Assembly: GCA_027033525.1 (NCBI GenBank) | Contig: JALVLD010000164.1 | Location: forward strand, 1-7,345 | Reading direction: 5' to 3' | DNA: 7,345 nt | DNA from: Candidatus Dojkabacteria bacterium | Lineage (GTDB): Bacteria > Patescibacteriota > Dojkabacteria > GCA-002793355 | Position numbers and translations under genes: made by a program | Part shown: piece by piece, positions 1 through 6,370 of the stretch | Layout: each line of letters opens with the position of its first letter | Numbering within the stretch: the stretch's first letter is position 1 | The notes under the pieces: generated by a model | What the model was told of the DNA's origin: nothing | Databases searched by the model: none | The model's input: the letters and a program-made list of their open reading frames with translations, nothing else

Positions 1-1
1 G

Positions 2-685
2 CATATACCTCCTAGAAAAACCGATGTGGTTTATATAATTGCGCACGGATTTACATCAAATAAGGACAGGCCTAGGTTTAAACAAATAGCCAGTGCCTTG
101 GTTAGCTTAGGGGTTGCTGTATTTAGATTTGATTTTGGCGGTTCAGGTGAAAGCCAAGTAAGAGAAATTACGGTTAGCTCCCAAGTAGACGACTTAGGAG
201 CAGCAATAGAATTAATGCATAAAAATGGATTTAAAAGGGTTGGCTTAATAGGTGAGAGTTTAGGAGGCTTGGTGGCCTTGTTGGCTTATACCCCGAGTTT
301 AGTTTATGATTTAATTTTAATTGCACCTGTTACAAAAGCTAGGAAAGCACTTGCAGAAGAAAAGTTTCAGCAGCAGTTTGTAAGAAAGGGGTATGTTTTA
401 TATAAGAAGGATGGTCGCGTATTTAAAGTACCTAAAAAATACGTAATTGAATTAGCAAAGATTGACCAACAATCAATTTTGTCAAAAGTAAAATGCCCTA
501 CCTTGATTATTTGGGGGGATTTAGACACGAGTATTGCAATAGACGAATTGCGGGAAGCTATAAAGTTGTTACCCATAGGATCCCGCTTAAAGGTTATAAA
601 TGGAGCCAATCATAAATTTGAAGGCAAAGAAAACGAACTTGTGGAAGCAGTGTGTAAATGGATATTAAGACGCATAGGCAACTAA
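2..685 (+). CDS. Alpha/beta hydrolase (serine esterase/peptidase-like), 5'-truncated by window edge
   Basis: Probable soluble alpha/beta-fold hydrolase; substrate unknown. Counting from the GTG at 26 as residue 1, the oxyanion-region HGFTSNKDRPR starts at His7, the nucleophile elbow is GESLG (76-80, Ser78), the acid is probably Asp167 in WGDLD, and the catalytic histidine is His196 in GANHKF, so the triad looks complete. The GTG at 26 is probably not the true start. The frame is open to the left edge and encodes HIPPRKTD just before it, which fits the strand preceding the HG motif in this fold, so the start should lie upstream. It ends in TAA with no adjoining gene; the next gene is 239 bp away with its own promoter. 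The fold is secure; esterase, lipase or peptidase activity cannot be told apart. Confidence 0.88.
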   Translation, partial: HIPPRKTDVVYIIAHGFTSNKDRPRFKQIASALVSLGVAVFRFDFGGSGESQVREITVSSQVDDLGAAIELMHKNGFKRVGLIGESLGGLVALLAYTPSLVYDLILIAPVTKARKALAEEKFQQQFVRKGYVLYKKDGRVFKVPKKYVIELAKIDQQSILSKVKCPTLIIWGDLDTSIAIDELREAIKLLPIGSRLKVINGANHKFEGKENELVEAVCKWILRRIGN

Positions 686-924
686 TTGTTTACGACAAGA
701 CGGTGCATAAAGTTAAGCCGGCCTTTAAAAAAGATCCAACAGTTAGATAGCAAAATGATGTTAAATTAAGAGTGCGAGTTAAAAGGGTTCTGATTTGTTG
801 GGCTACTTACATACAAGGGGTTATTTTGTCACTAAGAAAGACGAGATAATCGCGAGGTTGATTTGTCTGGCCCCATCCTCAAGAGCAGGCTTGGCAACCA
901 TAGTGTTTCAGAGTATAATTATAT
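686..924. other. Intergenic region without a convincing gene
   Basis: This 239-bp gap separates the hydrolase from the PH-domain gene. I find no tRNA and no convincing small gene. It contains a GC-rich imperfect inverted repeat around 713-727 and, nearer the next gene, GGTTG (856-860) facing CAACC (895-899) with shorter complementary patches between them, so the leader-side DNA could fold weakly. The only well-supported element is the promoter at 891-919. A short TTG-started frame (795-974) exists but overlaps the downstream gene out of frame and has no support. Confidence 0.5.
891..919 (+). promoter_or_regulatory. Sigma70-type promoter, leaderless, for the PH-domain gene
   Basis: TTGGCA (891-896) and a perfect TATAAT (914-919) are separated by 17 bp, the ideal housekeeping sigma factor spacing. 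The ATG at 925 begins six bases after the -10 box, about where transcription should begin, so the mRNA should have little or no 5' leader. No Shine-Dalgarno precedes this ATG, which agrees. Confidence 0.75.
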
Positions 925-1527
925 ATGACGGCGCGGGTGCAGAAGTTGCGGGAGAAGTTGGGAAGTTTGTCTAGATCGTTAATGTTAGGGTCCATTTTGG
1001 TATTCCCTAGATTTAGATTAGCAAAACAGGAGGCAGACGAGAGGATTGTGTTGGTCGTACGAAAGCATCCTGTTGTTTTGCTCTGGAGGATAGTGCTCGC
1101 GGTTTTGGAGTTATTATTAGGTTTTTTTATTATTTATATTTTGACTAGCGGAGTGTTGGGAGTTTTTGGTCATATATCGAAAACTATTTCTTTGTCATTG
1201 TATTTAATTAATTTAATGTTTTTTGTTACGACACTATGGACAAGCTATCTGACGTGGTATTATGATTTGGTTATAGTAACAACCACACGTATAGTGGACA
1301 TGGATTTTAAAAACATATTAGCTATGCGTTGGACAGAAGCACGGTTGGCTAAAATAGAGGACGTAACGATTGGTGCGGCTGGACTTTTGTCTGCGCTATT
1401 TGATATGGGAAATCTATTTCTGCAAACAGCAGGCTCACGAGATGAGTTTGAGATTAGAAATATACCAAGACCATTAAAGGTGCAAAGTATTATAATGGAG
1501 TTGGTTAGTAGCTTAAGAAGAAGGTAA
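925..1527 (+). CDS. Bacterial PH-domain (bPH_2/YdbS-like) membrane protein
   Basis: A 200-residue membrane protein. A basic N-terminus (1-48) is followed by two hydrophobic helices (about 49-73 and 88-112) and then a bacterial pleckstrin-homology-like domain (about 110-195). That domain opens with WYYDLVIVTTTRIVDMD and continues with the AKIEDVTIGAAGLL segment, the hallmark order of the family. Such proteins are membrane-anchored with the PH domain normally cytoplasmic; their ligand is generally unknown, and I claim no enzymatic activity. The ATG is the first in frame after an in-frame TAA at 916-918 and sits six bases after a perfect -10 box, so the start is well supported and leaderless. 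It is followed after 20 bp by the small membrane protein at 1548, so the two are probably co-transcribed. Family call is firm; role unknown. Confidence 0.85.
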   Translation: MTARVQKLREKLGSLSRSLMLGSILVFPRFRLAKQEADERIVLVVRKHPVVLLWRIVLAVLELLLGFFIIYILTSGVLGVFGHISKTISLSLYLINLMFFVTTLWTSYLTWYYDLVIVTTTRIVDMDFKNILAMRWTEARLAKIEDVTIGAAGLLSALFDMGNLFLQTAGSRDEFEIRNIPRPLKVQSIIMELVSSLRRR

Positions 1528-1534
1528 TTAATGT

Positions 1535-1540
1535 AGAGGA
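1535..1540 (+). promoter_or_regulatory. Shine-Dalgarno site of the small membrane protein
   Basis: AGAGGA lies seven bases before the ATG at 1548. It is the clearest ribosome-binding site in the window, and it belongs to a gene inside a transcription unit, in contrast to the promoter-proximal genes that lack one. It fixes the start codon. Confidence 0.75.
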
Positions 1541-1547
1541 AAAGAAA

Positions 1548-1781
1548 ATGGTAATAGATATAGCTAGGTTAACAAATTGGCTGATTATAGCCATCTTTGG
1601 GATGGGGATGATTTTGTATATTTATTATGCAATTTATTTGTACTTGCGAATAAAAATTCTGGCAAGGTCTGTAAATACTGAGTACTCTCCGGTAATAATT
1701 TTTATGACATTTCTGCATCTGGTGGCAGTTTTAGTTTTAACGCTGGTTGTTATAATTTTGCTGTTCGTAGCATTACATTAG
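1548..1781 (+). CDS. Small two-helix membrane protein, unknown function
   Basis: A 77-residue, strongly hydrophobic protein. Two transmembrane helices are visible at about 10-35 and 48-75, joined by a short, partly basic loop (KILARSVNTEYSP), with almost no residues outside. I do not recognise a named function; it resembles the short two-helix proteins of uncharacterised families found in Patescibacteria, and I would not assign a specific family by eye. The start is set by AGAGGA seven bases upstream. It lies 20 bp after the PH-domain gene and 47 bp before the PP2C-like/propeller gene, which has its own promoter, so it is most likely translated from the PH-gene transcript and could be a membrane partner of either neighbour (inference from position). 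Confidence 0.75.
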   Translation: MVIDIARLTNWLIIAIFGMGMILYIYYAIYLYLRIKILARSVNTEYSPVIIFMTFLHLVAVLVLTLVVIILLFVALH

Positions 1782-1782
1782 T

Positions 1783-1794
1783 ATGTTATAACAT
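1783..1794. promoter_or_regulatory. 12-bp perfect palindrome overlapping the -35 of the propeller gene
   Basis: ATGTTATAACAT is a perfect palindrome starting two bases after the preceding stop codon and ending on the first base of the putative -35 hexamer TTGTTA. The position fits a repressor or activator site, but it is AT-rich and short, so chance occurrence is possible. No trans-acting factor is visible in the window. Confidence 0.3.
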
Positions 1795-1822
1795 TGTTAA
1801 ATTTGCAAAATTTTAGTATAAC
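1794..1822 (+). promoter_or_regulatory. Sigma70-type promoter, leaderless, for the PP2C-like/propeller gene
   Basis: TTGTTA (1794-1799), a 17-bp spacer and TATAAC (1817-1822) precede the ATG at 1829, which is the seventh base after the -10 box. There is no Shine-Dalgarno. The gene should therefore be transcribable independently of the two genes before it, with a leaderless mRNA. Confidence 0.6.
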
Positions 1823-1828
1823 TTAGTA

Positions 1829-4261
1829 ATGGAGAGTCCATATCTAGTAAAACGTTTTGTTTCTTCAGATAAGGTGCCTGGGGCAAGTACATTTTATTAC
1901 TGGATTTTTTCACCTCATGATAATACACAAAAGATAGGCATAGGAGAATTTTTTGAGGTTGTGTCTGCTGAAGTGGACGAGAAAACGTGTGAATACATAG
2001 GCAAAAGACTGTGGGAGACTTTTATAGAAAAATATACAGACGACAATTTTGAACAAGCGCTGCAGAGGACGAGTTTTACGTTAATTTCTGTGTTAAAAGA
2101 GTTAGGGATAGAGCAAATTGATATTAATTTTGCATTTTGGGCAATTAAACAAAATACAAGAGGAAAGTATTTATTATATTTAGCGATAATCGGTCAGGCA
2201 GACATCGTATTGATACGTGATGGTAAACCTATCTTTTTGCATGAATATGCGCCTGCGAACGATGACTTACGAGATTTAAAGTACGTAGAGTTAGACATAG
2301 AAGCAAAGGATAAGATTTTAGTTTCAAATAGGTTTTTGTTAGAGAATTTGTTAAAAACCGATGTCTTGGATCTGACTTCGGATGCGAGCTTACTGGAAAC
2401 ATTAAAAGAGGCTGAAGCCAACTTCCCTGGCGGGCAAGGCATATTTTTCCTAGGGATAGAGCTGCAGGAGGATTTAAGTAGGACCGAAAAGGCAAAAGCA
2501 CAAAAAGGAATAGTAAATATACTGTCGCACTCTGCTAACCAAGGAGTTTTGACTCCGCCTGACAAGGCTGAGACTGTTAATACTAGAACACTTGCCGATA
2601 TTTTGCATTCGATTGGGGCGAAAATAAAAGTACGAACAAGACCTGTCGCTGCTCGAGTAAAAAGGTTTATTGCAAGGATAAAAAATAAAAAGCAAAAGCA
2701 GCGTAATTCACAGCCCAGTACGTATAATAAAAAACATGGCCCTATTGGAGTGATAACAAGTGATTTAAGTAAGTATGTAGAAAACACGGGAGTTCCTACC
2801 GGGGCAGAGGAGCCTAATTTAGAAGATGATCAGCATGTAATGACTTCTCCCCGTGCAGAAGTAGATGATAAGACAGGATCACAAAGTACATTGGAACCCA
2901 AAGAGGCTGATTCTTACTCGCCTGCGATGTTGCGGTTAAAGCGAGTATGGTGGGGGCGAGTTTGGTTGGCGATAAGCAAGGTATTGAGGCCTTTACTATA
3001 TCGACGTAAGCATAGGGCTTTGTACGTTGACGGGCGGCTTGGAGTACGGCGTGCTTCGCTGCGATTAAGGTTGGTGTACCTAGCTGGGACTTTGTTTGTA
3101 TTTTTTGTGGTATTTAGTTTGATTAAATCGTACCACAACAAAAGAGAGGAAAAGCGTCAGACAACAGTGTTCATACAAAAGGAGATTTTACCAGTTATTA
3201 AACTTTACAATGAACAAGTGAAGCCAATTGAATTAAGTGATCCCAATCATATTTTGGACTTATGTCGGAAAACAGTTAATGACGCAATAAACAAAATGGA
3301 TCAATACACAAAAAAATTAGCATATGCAGAAAATAAGAAGCGTGTTACGGAATACACTTCACAATTAAACGATATAAAAAATAAATGTCTGGCTAAATAC
3401 GATATGGTACATCACATAGTGCGTGTAAAGACTGCTAAGGTCGTTAAAGATTTCGCAGCTGACTTGGGGGTGGAAGTGGACATTGCGTCTATTATCGAAC
3501 AAAAGGGATATCTGTATGCTGTAGATCGCGGGAAAAAAGCAGTATATAGGGTTAATCCAGAGACGGGTAGGGCCATAAAGCTGGAAGATCCCGACGGGCT
3601 GTTGCGCGATCCTATTGAAATCGGTGTAAATAAGGATCGCGTTTTGGTGTGTGATAGGATAAGTGGAATATTAGAGTTTAGAGATGGAAAGTTTAAGGCG
3701 GTGGTTGGGACTTCCCCTGAGGCATTGGGGAGTAAATGCGTGTTAGTGCGTGGTTTTTATACTAATGCATACTTTGTTTTAGAAGATAGATCGAGTTTGT
3801 ATAAAAGCGCAGGTGTTGCGTCAGGGTATGCTTTGCCTGTTGTGTATGTTAAAAATATTAAACAAGTTTTAGACGTGGCAATAGATGGAAATATTTACGT
3901 GTTAAGGGAATCTGGCGATTCGGTGAAGCTCGAGCGTTACTTTCAAGGCGTGTTAGATAGGTCTTTTCGCTTTAAGGGAGACTTGTCTGGTTACTCTAGT
4001 TTATATACGAACCCGTCTGGGAGTTTTCCGATTTATGTGTTAAATCCAAAACAAGGAACCATTTTAGTAATAGAGAAACCTACCAGCAAAAGACATCCCG
4101 GATATGGCGTGGTATTAAGGCAAATAGTGTTAGACAATAAGGACCTTTTTGGTGATATAGAAGATTTTGCGGTAAACTTGGGCGTAGATAATAATAAAGA
4201 GGAGTATTTGTATTTTGTTAGCAAGAATGTGCTATGGAGAGTAGGTCTACAGGATAAGTAG
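1829..4261 (+). CDS. Degenerate PP2C-like domain / transmembrane helix / beta-propeller protein
   Basis: An 810-residue single-span membrane protein in four parts. Residues 1-215 resemble a PP2C-type phosphatase fold: GQADIVLIRDGKPIFL (122-137) matches the strand that normally carries a metal-binding Gly-Asp, and DKILVSNRFL (161-170) matches the usual D-x-LLL-SDG segment. Both key aspartates appear replaced (Ala124; Asn167), so it is probably catalytically dead. Residues 216-410 are a basic, low-complexity linker. One helix spans about 414-433, with KSYHNKREEKR after it. Residues 434-545 are charged and helical, then a beta-propeller follows, with about six blade-like strands near 559, 602, 645, 687, 733 and 791. 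I infer the PP2C-like part is inside and the propeller outside. It may act as a signalling or scaffold protein; no substrate can be named. The start is set by the -10 box six bases upstream. It ends 5 bp from the convergent GtrA-like gene. Confidence 0.75.
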   Translation: MESPYLVKRFVSSDKVPGASTFYYWIFSPHDNTQKIGIGEFFEVVSAEVDEKTCEYIGKRLWETFIEKYTDDNFEQALQRTSFTLISVLKELGIEQIDINFAFWAIKQNTRGKYLLYLAIIGQADIVLIRDGKPIFLHEYAPANDDLRDLKYVELDIEAKDKILVSNRFLLENLLKTDVLDLTSDASLLETLKEAEANFPGGQGIFFLGIELQEDLSRTEKAKAQKGIVNILSHSANQGVLTPPDKAETVNTRTLADILHSIGAKIKVRTRPVAARVKRFIARIKNKKQKQRNSQPSTYNKKHGPIGVITSDLSKYVENTGVPTGAEEPNLEDDQHVMTSPRAEVDDKTGSQSTLEPKEADSYSPAMLRLKRVWWGRVWLAISKVLRPLLYRRKHRALYVDGRLGVRRASLRLRLVYLAGTLFVFFVVFSLIKSYHNKREEKRQTTVFIQKEILPVIKLYNEQVKPIELSDPNHILDLCRKTVNDAINKMDQYTKKLAYAENKKRVTEYTSQLNDIKNKCLAKYDMVHHIVRVKTAKVVKDFAADLGVEVDIASIIEQKGYLYAVDRGKKAVYRVNPETGRAIKLEDPDGLLRDPIEIGVNKDRVLVCDRISGILEFRDGKFKAVVGTSPEALGSKCVLVRGFYTNAYFVLEDRSSLYKSAGVASGYALPVVYVKNIKQVLDVAIDGNIYVLRESGDSVKLERYFQGVLDRSFRFKGDLSGYSSLYTNPSGSFPIYVLNPKQGTILVIEKPTSKRHPGYGVVLRQIVLDNKDLFGDIEDFAVNLGVDNNKEEYLYFVSKNVLWRVGLQDK

Positions 4262-4266
4262 GAAGA

Positions 4267-4800
4267 TTACCTTTTTGCATAGACTAATTTTTTGCTAAGT
4301 GAATATTGATAAACAAGAATAAGTGGCATTGTACTTGTCTTTGCTACAAAGGCCGAGATATGTAACGAGCTAATCAATAGTTTAATTAACCAGCTAGACC
4401 AGGCAGCGCCAAGGATAGAAATTGTCCAGAATTTTAAGTATCTAGAGGTTAATTTGTTTTTTACATTAAAATTGTATTTTGCATTCAAGTAAAAACTTAC
4501 AAATGTGCCAGTTGTATATGAAACAATATTTATATAGGGAGTTTTAAAAATTGCAAAGAGACATAAAAACAGAAGGATGTCGGTAGTTACGGCTATACCC
4601 CCAAATACTGTATAGGTAATAAAGTCGAGAGGAATGGGCATAGGGAGATATTTCCCTTTTAGTTTTACTATAAATAGGGTCCAAAGTGTCTGGAAAGGGT
4701 TTCCGATATGCTTTTTGCCTTTTTGCCCTTCGGCTTGTACTGTGTAGGGAATAAGGACATTTCTGACATAGCGGTTGATGTCGGAGAGGCTTTTGAACAT
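4267..4800 (-). CDS. GtrA-like membrane protein
   Basis: A 177-residue membrane protein with four predicted helices (about 58-83, 88-108, 122-142 and 148-168) of the GtrA-like family. Key matches are FGGIAVTTDILLF in helix 1, TTGTFVSFYLNAKYNF at the end of helix 2, and KFWTISILGAAWSSWLI in helix 3. Characterised members take part in moving lipid-linked sugars (undecaprenyl-phosphate-glucose, arabinan precursors) across the membrane for glycan decoration; that role is inferred here. The N-terminal 57 residues before helix 1 are longer than usual. A later Met54 would give a conventional size, but the ATG at 4800 sits six bases after a -10-like box, which favours the long form. It is convergent with the propeller gene (5 bp gap) and divergent from the gene at 4854. 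No glycosyltransferase is adjacent. Confidence 0.8.
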   Translation of the reverse strand: MFKSLSDINRYVRNVLIPYTVQAEGQKGKKHIGNPFQTLWTLFIVKLKGKYLPMPIPLDFITYTVFGGIAVTTDILLFLCLFAIFKTPYINIVSYTTGTFVSFYLNAKYNFNVKNKLTSRYLKFWTISILGAAWSSWLIKLLISSLHISAFVAKTSTMPLILVYQYSLSKKLVYAKR

Positions 4801-4805
4801 ATCGG

Positions 4806-4834
4806 ATTTTATTGTAAACCTAGAATCTAGGCAA
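4806..4834 (-). promoter_or_regulatory. Leaderless promoter for the GtrA-like gene
   Basis: Read on the minus strand, TTGCCT (4834-4829), a 17-bp spacer and TAAAAT (4811-4806) are followed by five bases and the ATG at 4800. The spacing is ideal and the start codon falls where transcription should begin. Its -35 overlaps the end of the palindrome at 4819-4831. Confidence 0.55.
4819..4831. promoter_or_regulatory. 13-bp palindrome between divergent promoters, candidate operator
   Basis: CCTAGA-A-TCTAGG is a perfect 6+1+6 inverted repeat in the middle of the 53-bp divergent region. It covers the place where the -35 of the rightward promoter should be and overlaps three bases of the leftward -35, so one bound protein could affect both genes. 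That it is an operator is inference. Confidence 0.4.
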
Positions 4835-4848
4835 TAATAGTGTATAAT
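4820..4848 (+). promoter_or_regulatory. Leaderless promoter for the 150-residue protein gene
   Basis: A perfect TATAAT (4843-4848) ends five bases before the ATG at 4854, predicting a leaderless transcript. At 17-bp spacing the -35 position is CTAGAA (4820-4825), a poor match lying inside the palindrome, so this promoter may depend on a factor bound there or may simply be weak. Confidence 0.5.
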
Positions 4849-4853
4849 TCATT

Positions 4854-5306
4854 ATGGTTGCAAGTTTAAATACACAAGGTAAAGAAGTTGAGCCTAGAAC
4901 GCCTGCTGAGGCAATTCAGCCAAGACAAGGAGAGGCTGGCAATTTGCCGGATAGTGAAACGTCTTTGCAAGGTAGCAGCGTAGAAAAAGAAGTTAAGCAG
5001 CGTGCTGCTTTACAAGGAGAACTTGCAAAAGAGGCCTCTTTAGAAAAGCAAGAGACTGCGGCAAAAGCTAGCCCAACTGGCAATAGTAAAGCTTCGGGAG
5101 ATAATCCTGTAGTTCAAGTACTAAAACACATATCTGGGTATCAGCCAGCGAATTCATTAGCACCAATTAGTGGCGCTAATGCGTGGAGTTCTGCGTTAAA
5201 ATTAAAACAGCACTTACAGAAGGTTTCTTCTGGGGATCCCAAAAAGGCAATTACATGGCAAGCTGCATTGCTTTTGAAAATATTAAGAGTGTTGTTTAGA
5301 ATTTAA
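4854..5306 (+). CDS. Hypothetical protein, mostly disordered with C-terminal helices
   Basis: I do not recognise this 150-residue protein. Residues 1-85 are rich in Glu, Gln, Ala, Lys, Ser and Gly, with no hydrophobic core and no signal peptide, and look disordered (a helical stretch may span 43-70). Residues 86-125 hold two short helix-like segments (VVQVLKHISGY; SSALKLKQHLQKV). The C-terminus (about 134-150, TWQAALLLKILRVLFRI) is a hydrophobic-basic helix that could bind a membrane surface or a partner. That it is a real gene is supported by the perfect -10 box six bases before the ATG, an open frame filling the space between two genes, and amino-acid use typical of a disordered protein rather than a shadow frame. 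It is divergent from the GtrA-like gene and 50 bp ahead of the reductase. Function unknown. Confidence 0.65.
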   Translation: MVASLNTQGKEVEPRTPAEAIQPRQGEAGNLPDSETSLQGSSVEKEVKQRAALQGELAKEASLEKQETAAKASPTGNSKASGDNPVVQVLKHISGYQPANSLAPISGANAWSSALKLKQHLQKVSSGDPKKAITWQAALLLKILRVLFRI

Positions 5307-5326
5307 AATATTGTTTAATATTTTTT
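5305..5326 (+). terminator. Possible weak AT-only terminator hairpin
   Basis: AAAATATT (5305-5312) and AATATTTT (5317-5324) form an 8-bp stem with a four-base loop, followed by more T residues, directly at the stop codon of the 150-residue protein. The stem has no GC pair, so termination would be weak, and the same bases include the putative -35 of the reductase promoter. Confidence 0.3.
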
Positions 5327-5340
5327 GCAATAAATAAAAT
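5311..5340 (+). promoter_or_regulatory. Putative promoter of the reductase gene
   Basis: TTGTTT (5311-5316), an 18-bp spacer and TAAAAT (5335-5340) precede the gene. Transcription would begin near 5347, leaving about ten leader bases, with AGAAGA (5345-5350) as a weak Shine-Dalgarno six bases before the ATG. The region is very AT-rich, so the match is less certain than the others. Confidence 0.35.
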
Positions 5341-5356
5341 AAAAAGAAGAAATAAG

Positions 5357-6274
5357 ATGAGTATGAATGATTTAATAATTGTAGGTTTTGGGCCAGCTGG
5401 CTATACGGGAAGTATTTATGCAAGTAGGTACGCTTTAAAGCACATAGTTATAGGCAAGCAAATAGGTGGGCAAGCAGGAGAAGCGCACTTAATAGAGAAT
5501 TATCCGGGTTTTAGCAAAATTGCAGGGTTTGATTTAGTACAGAGGATGCGTCAGCACGCATTAGGTTTTGGCATGCAAGAGGTCTTTGATGAGGTGGTAA
5601 ACATTTCGAAAGATGATCCGACGGGACTTTTTATAGTAAAGACCGCACAAAATAAAGAATACCAAGCTAAGGCAGTGCTACTTGCCATAGGGACCGAAAA
5701 GCGCAAACTAAACGTTCCTGGGGAGAAAGAATTTTATGGAAAAGGAGTAACTTATTGTGCAACTTGTGACGGGCCGTTTTATAAGGATAAGGTAGTAGGT
5801 GTGGTTGGAGGTGGTGATGCAGCGAATACCTCATCTTTGTATTTAGCAGAGATAGCTTCAAAGGTGTACCAATTCGTAAGAAGAGACGTATTAAGGGGCG
5901 AACCTGTATGGCATGAAAGATTAAAGAAAAATTCCAAGGTGAATATTATGTTTAACACTCAGGTAGTAGAGATATTAGGCGATGATAAACTTAAGGCAGT
6001 AAAACTAAACACTGGTGAAACTTTAGGGTTAGAAGGTTTGTTTATAGAAATAGGTTCGGTTCCCAAAACAGATTTAGTTGCAAAATTAAATGTGAAAACA
6101 GATGAAAAAGGTTATATTGTTGTTGATGCTGCTCAGCAAACAAGTATCCCAGGCCTTTTTGCAGCAGGAGATGTTACAACAGGCTCAAACAAATTTAGAC
6201 AGATAGCTACTGCAGTAGGAGAAGCAGCTGTAGCTGCTAATAGTATTTTAGAATATATACAGAAACATCATTAG
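5357..6274 (+). CDS. trxB: Thioredoxin reductase-like FAD/NAD(P)H oxidoreductase
   Basis: A 305-residue flavoprotein, the normal length for low-molecular-weight thioredoxin reductase, which passes electrons from NADPH via FAD to a CxxC pair and on to thioredoxin. Visible motifs: FAD-binding GFGPAG (10-15), GGQ (37-39) and IENYPGF (46-52), AIGTEKRKL (110-118), redox-active CATC (Cys134, Cys137) in VTYCATCDGPF, nucleotide-binding GGGDAAN (151-157), and the C-terminal FAD motif GDVTT (271-275) with RQIATAVGEAA (281-291). The usual HRRxxxR NADPH motif reads VRRDVLR (174-180): both arginines and Arg180 remain but the histidine is valine. The ATG at 5357 is used; an in-frame ATG two codons later (5363) is an alternative. 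No thioredoxin gene is in view. Other members of this flavoprotein family with different partners cannot be excluded. Confidence 0.9.
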   Translation: MSMNDLIIVGFGPAGYTGSIYASRYALKHIVIGKQIGGQAGEAHLIENYPGFSKIAGFDLVQRMRQHALGFGMQEVFDEVVNISKDDPTGLFIVKTAQNKEYQAKAVLLAIGTEKRKLNVPGEKEFYGKGVTYCATCDGPFYKDKVVGVVGGGDAANTSSLYLAEIASKVYQFVRRDVLRGEPVWHERLKKNSKVNIMFNTQVVEILGDDKLKAVKLNTGETLGLEGLFIEIGSVPKTDLVAKLNVKTDEKGYIVVDAAQQTSIPGLFAAGDVTTGSNKFRQIATAVGEAAVAANSILEYIQKHH

Positions 6275-6337
6275 AGAATTTTAAAACTAGTTACATTGAT
6301 AAGAAGTTCCGTCTTTTAATCTATGTTGCAGAGACAC

Positions 6338-6370
6338 CTACGTTTGGGGCTTAGGCGCCTAAACATGTAG
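6338..6370 (+). other. Imperfect hairpin after trxB, abutting the next promoter
   Basis: CTAC (6338-6341) pairs with GTAG (6367-6370), and GTTTGGG (6342-6348) with CCTAAAC (6358-6364) including one G-T wobble, leaving a two-base bulge and a nine-base loop. Inside lies the 12-bp perfect palindrome TTAGGCGCCTAA (6351-6362). There is no T-run after it, so it is a poor intrinsic terminator; it directly touches the -35 of the following gene and could be an operator or a processing site. Confidence 0.4.

Noticed and set aside
26..28. GTG as the start of the hydrolase
   Set aside because: The frame is open to the left edge, encodes residues fitting the fold before it, and there is no ribosome-binding site, so the gene very likely starts outside the window.
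856..900. GGTTG...CAACC with a terminal CCA, resembling the 3' end of a tRNA
   Set aside because: No anticodon arm, T-loop consensus or acceptor stem can be drawn; the CCA is coincidental and overlaps the promoter.
795..974. A 59-codon TTG-started frame with AAAGGG upstream
   Set aside because: It overlaps the well-supported PH-domain gene out of frame, runs straight through that gene's promoter, and its translation shows no recognisable family.
2194..2787. 197-codon open frame on the minus strand inside the propeller gene
   Set aside because: It lies wholly opposite the strongly coding PP2C-like domain and linker, its translation is Ser/Phe/Cys-rich without motifs, and it has no promoter or ribosome-binding site.
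4262..4266. Bidirectional terminator between the convergent genes
   Set aside because: Only five bases separate the stop codons and I see no strong hairpin with a T-run there; any terminator would have to lie in coding sequence.
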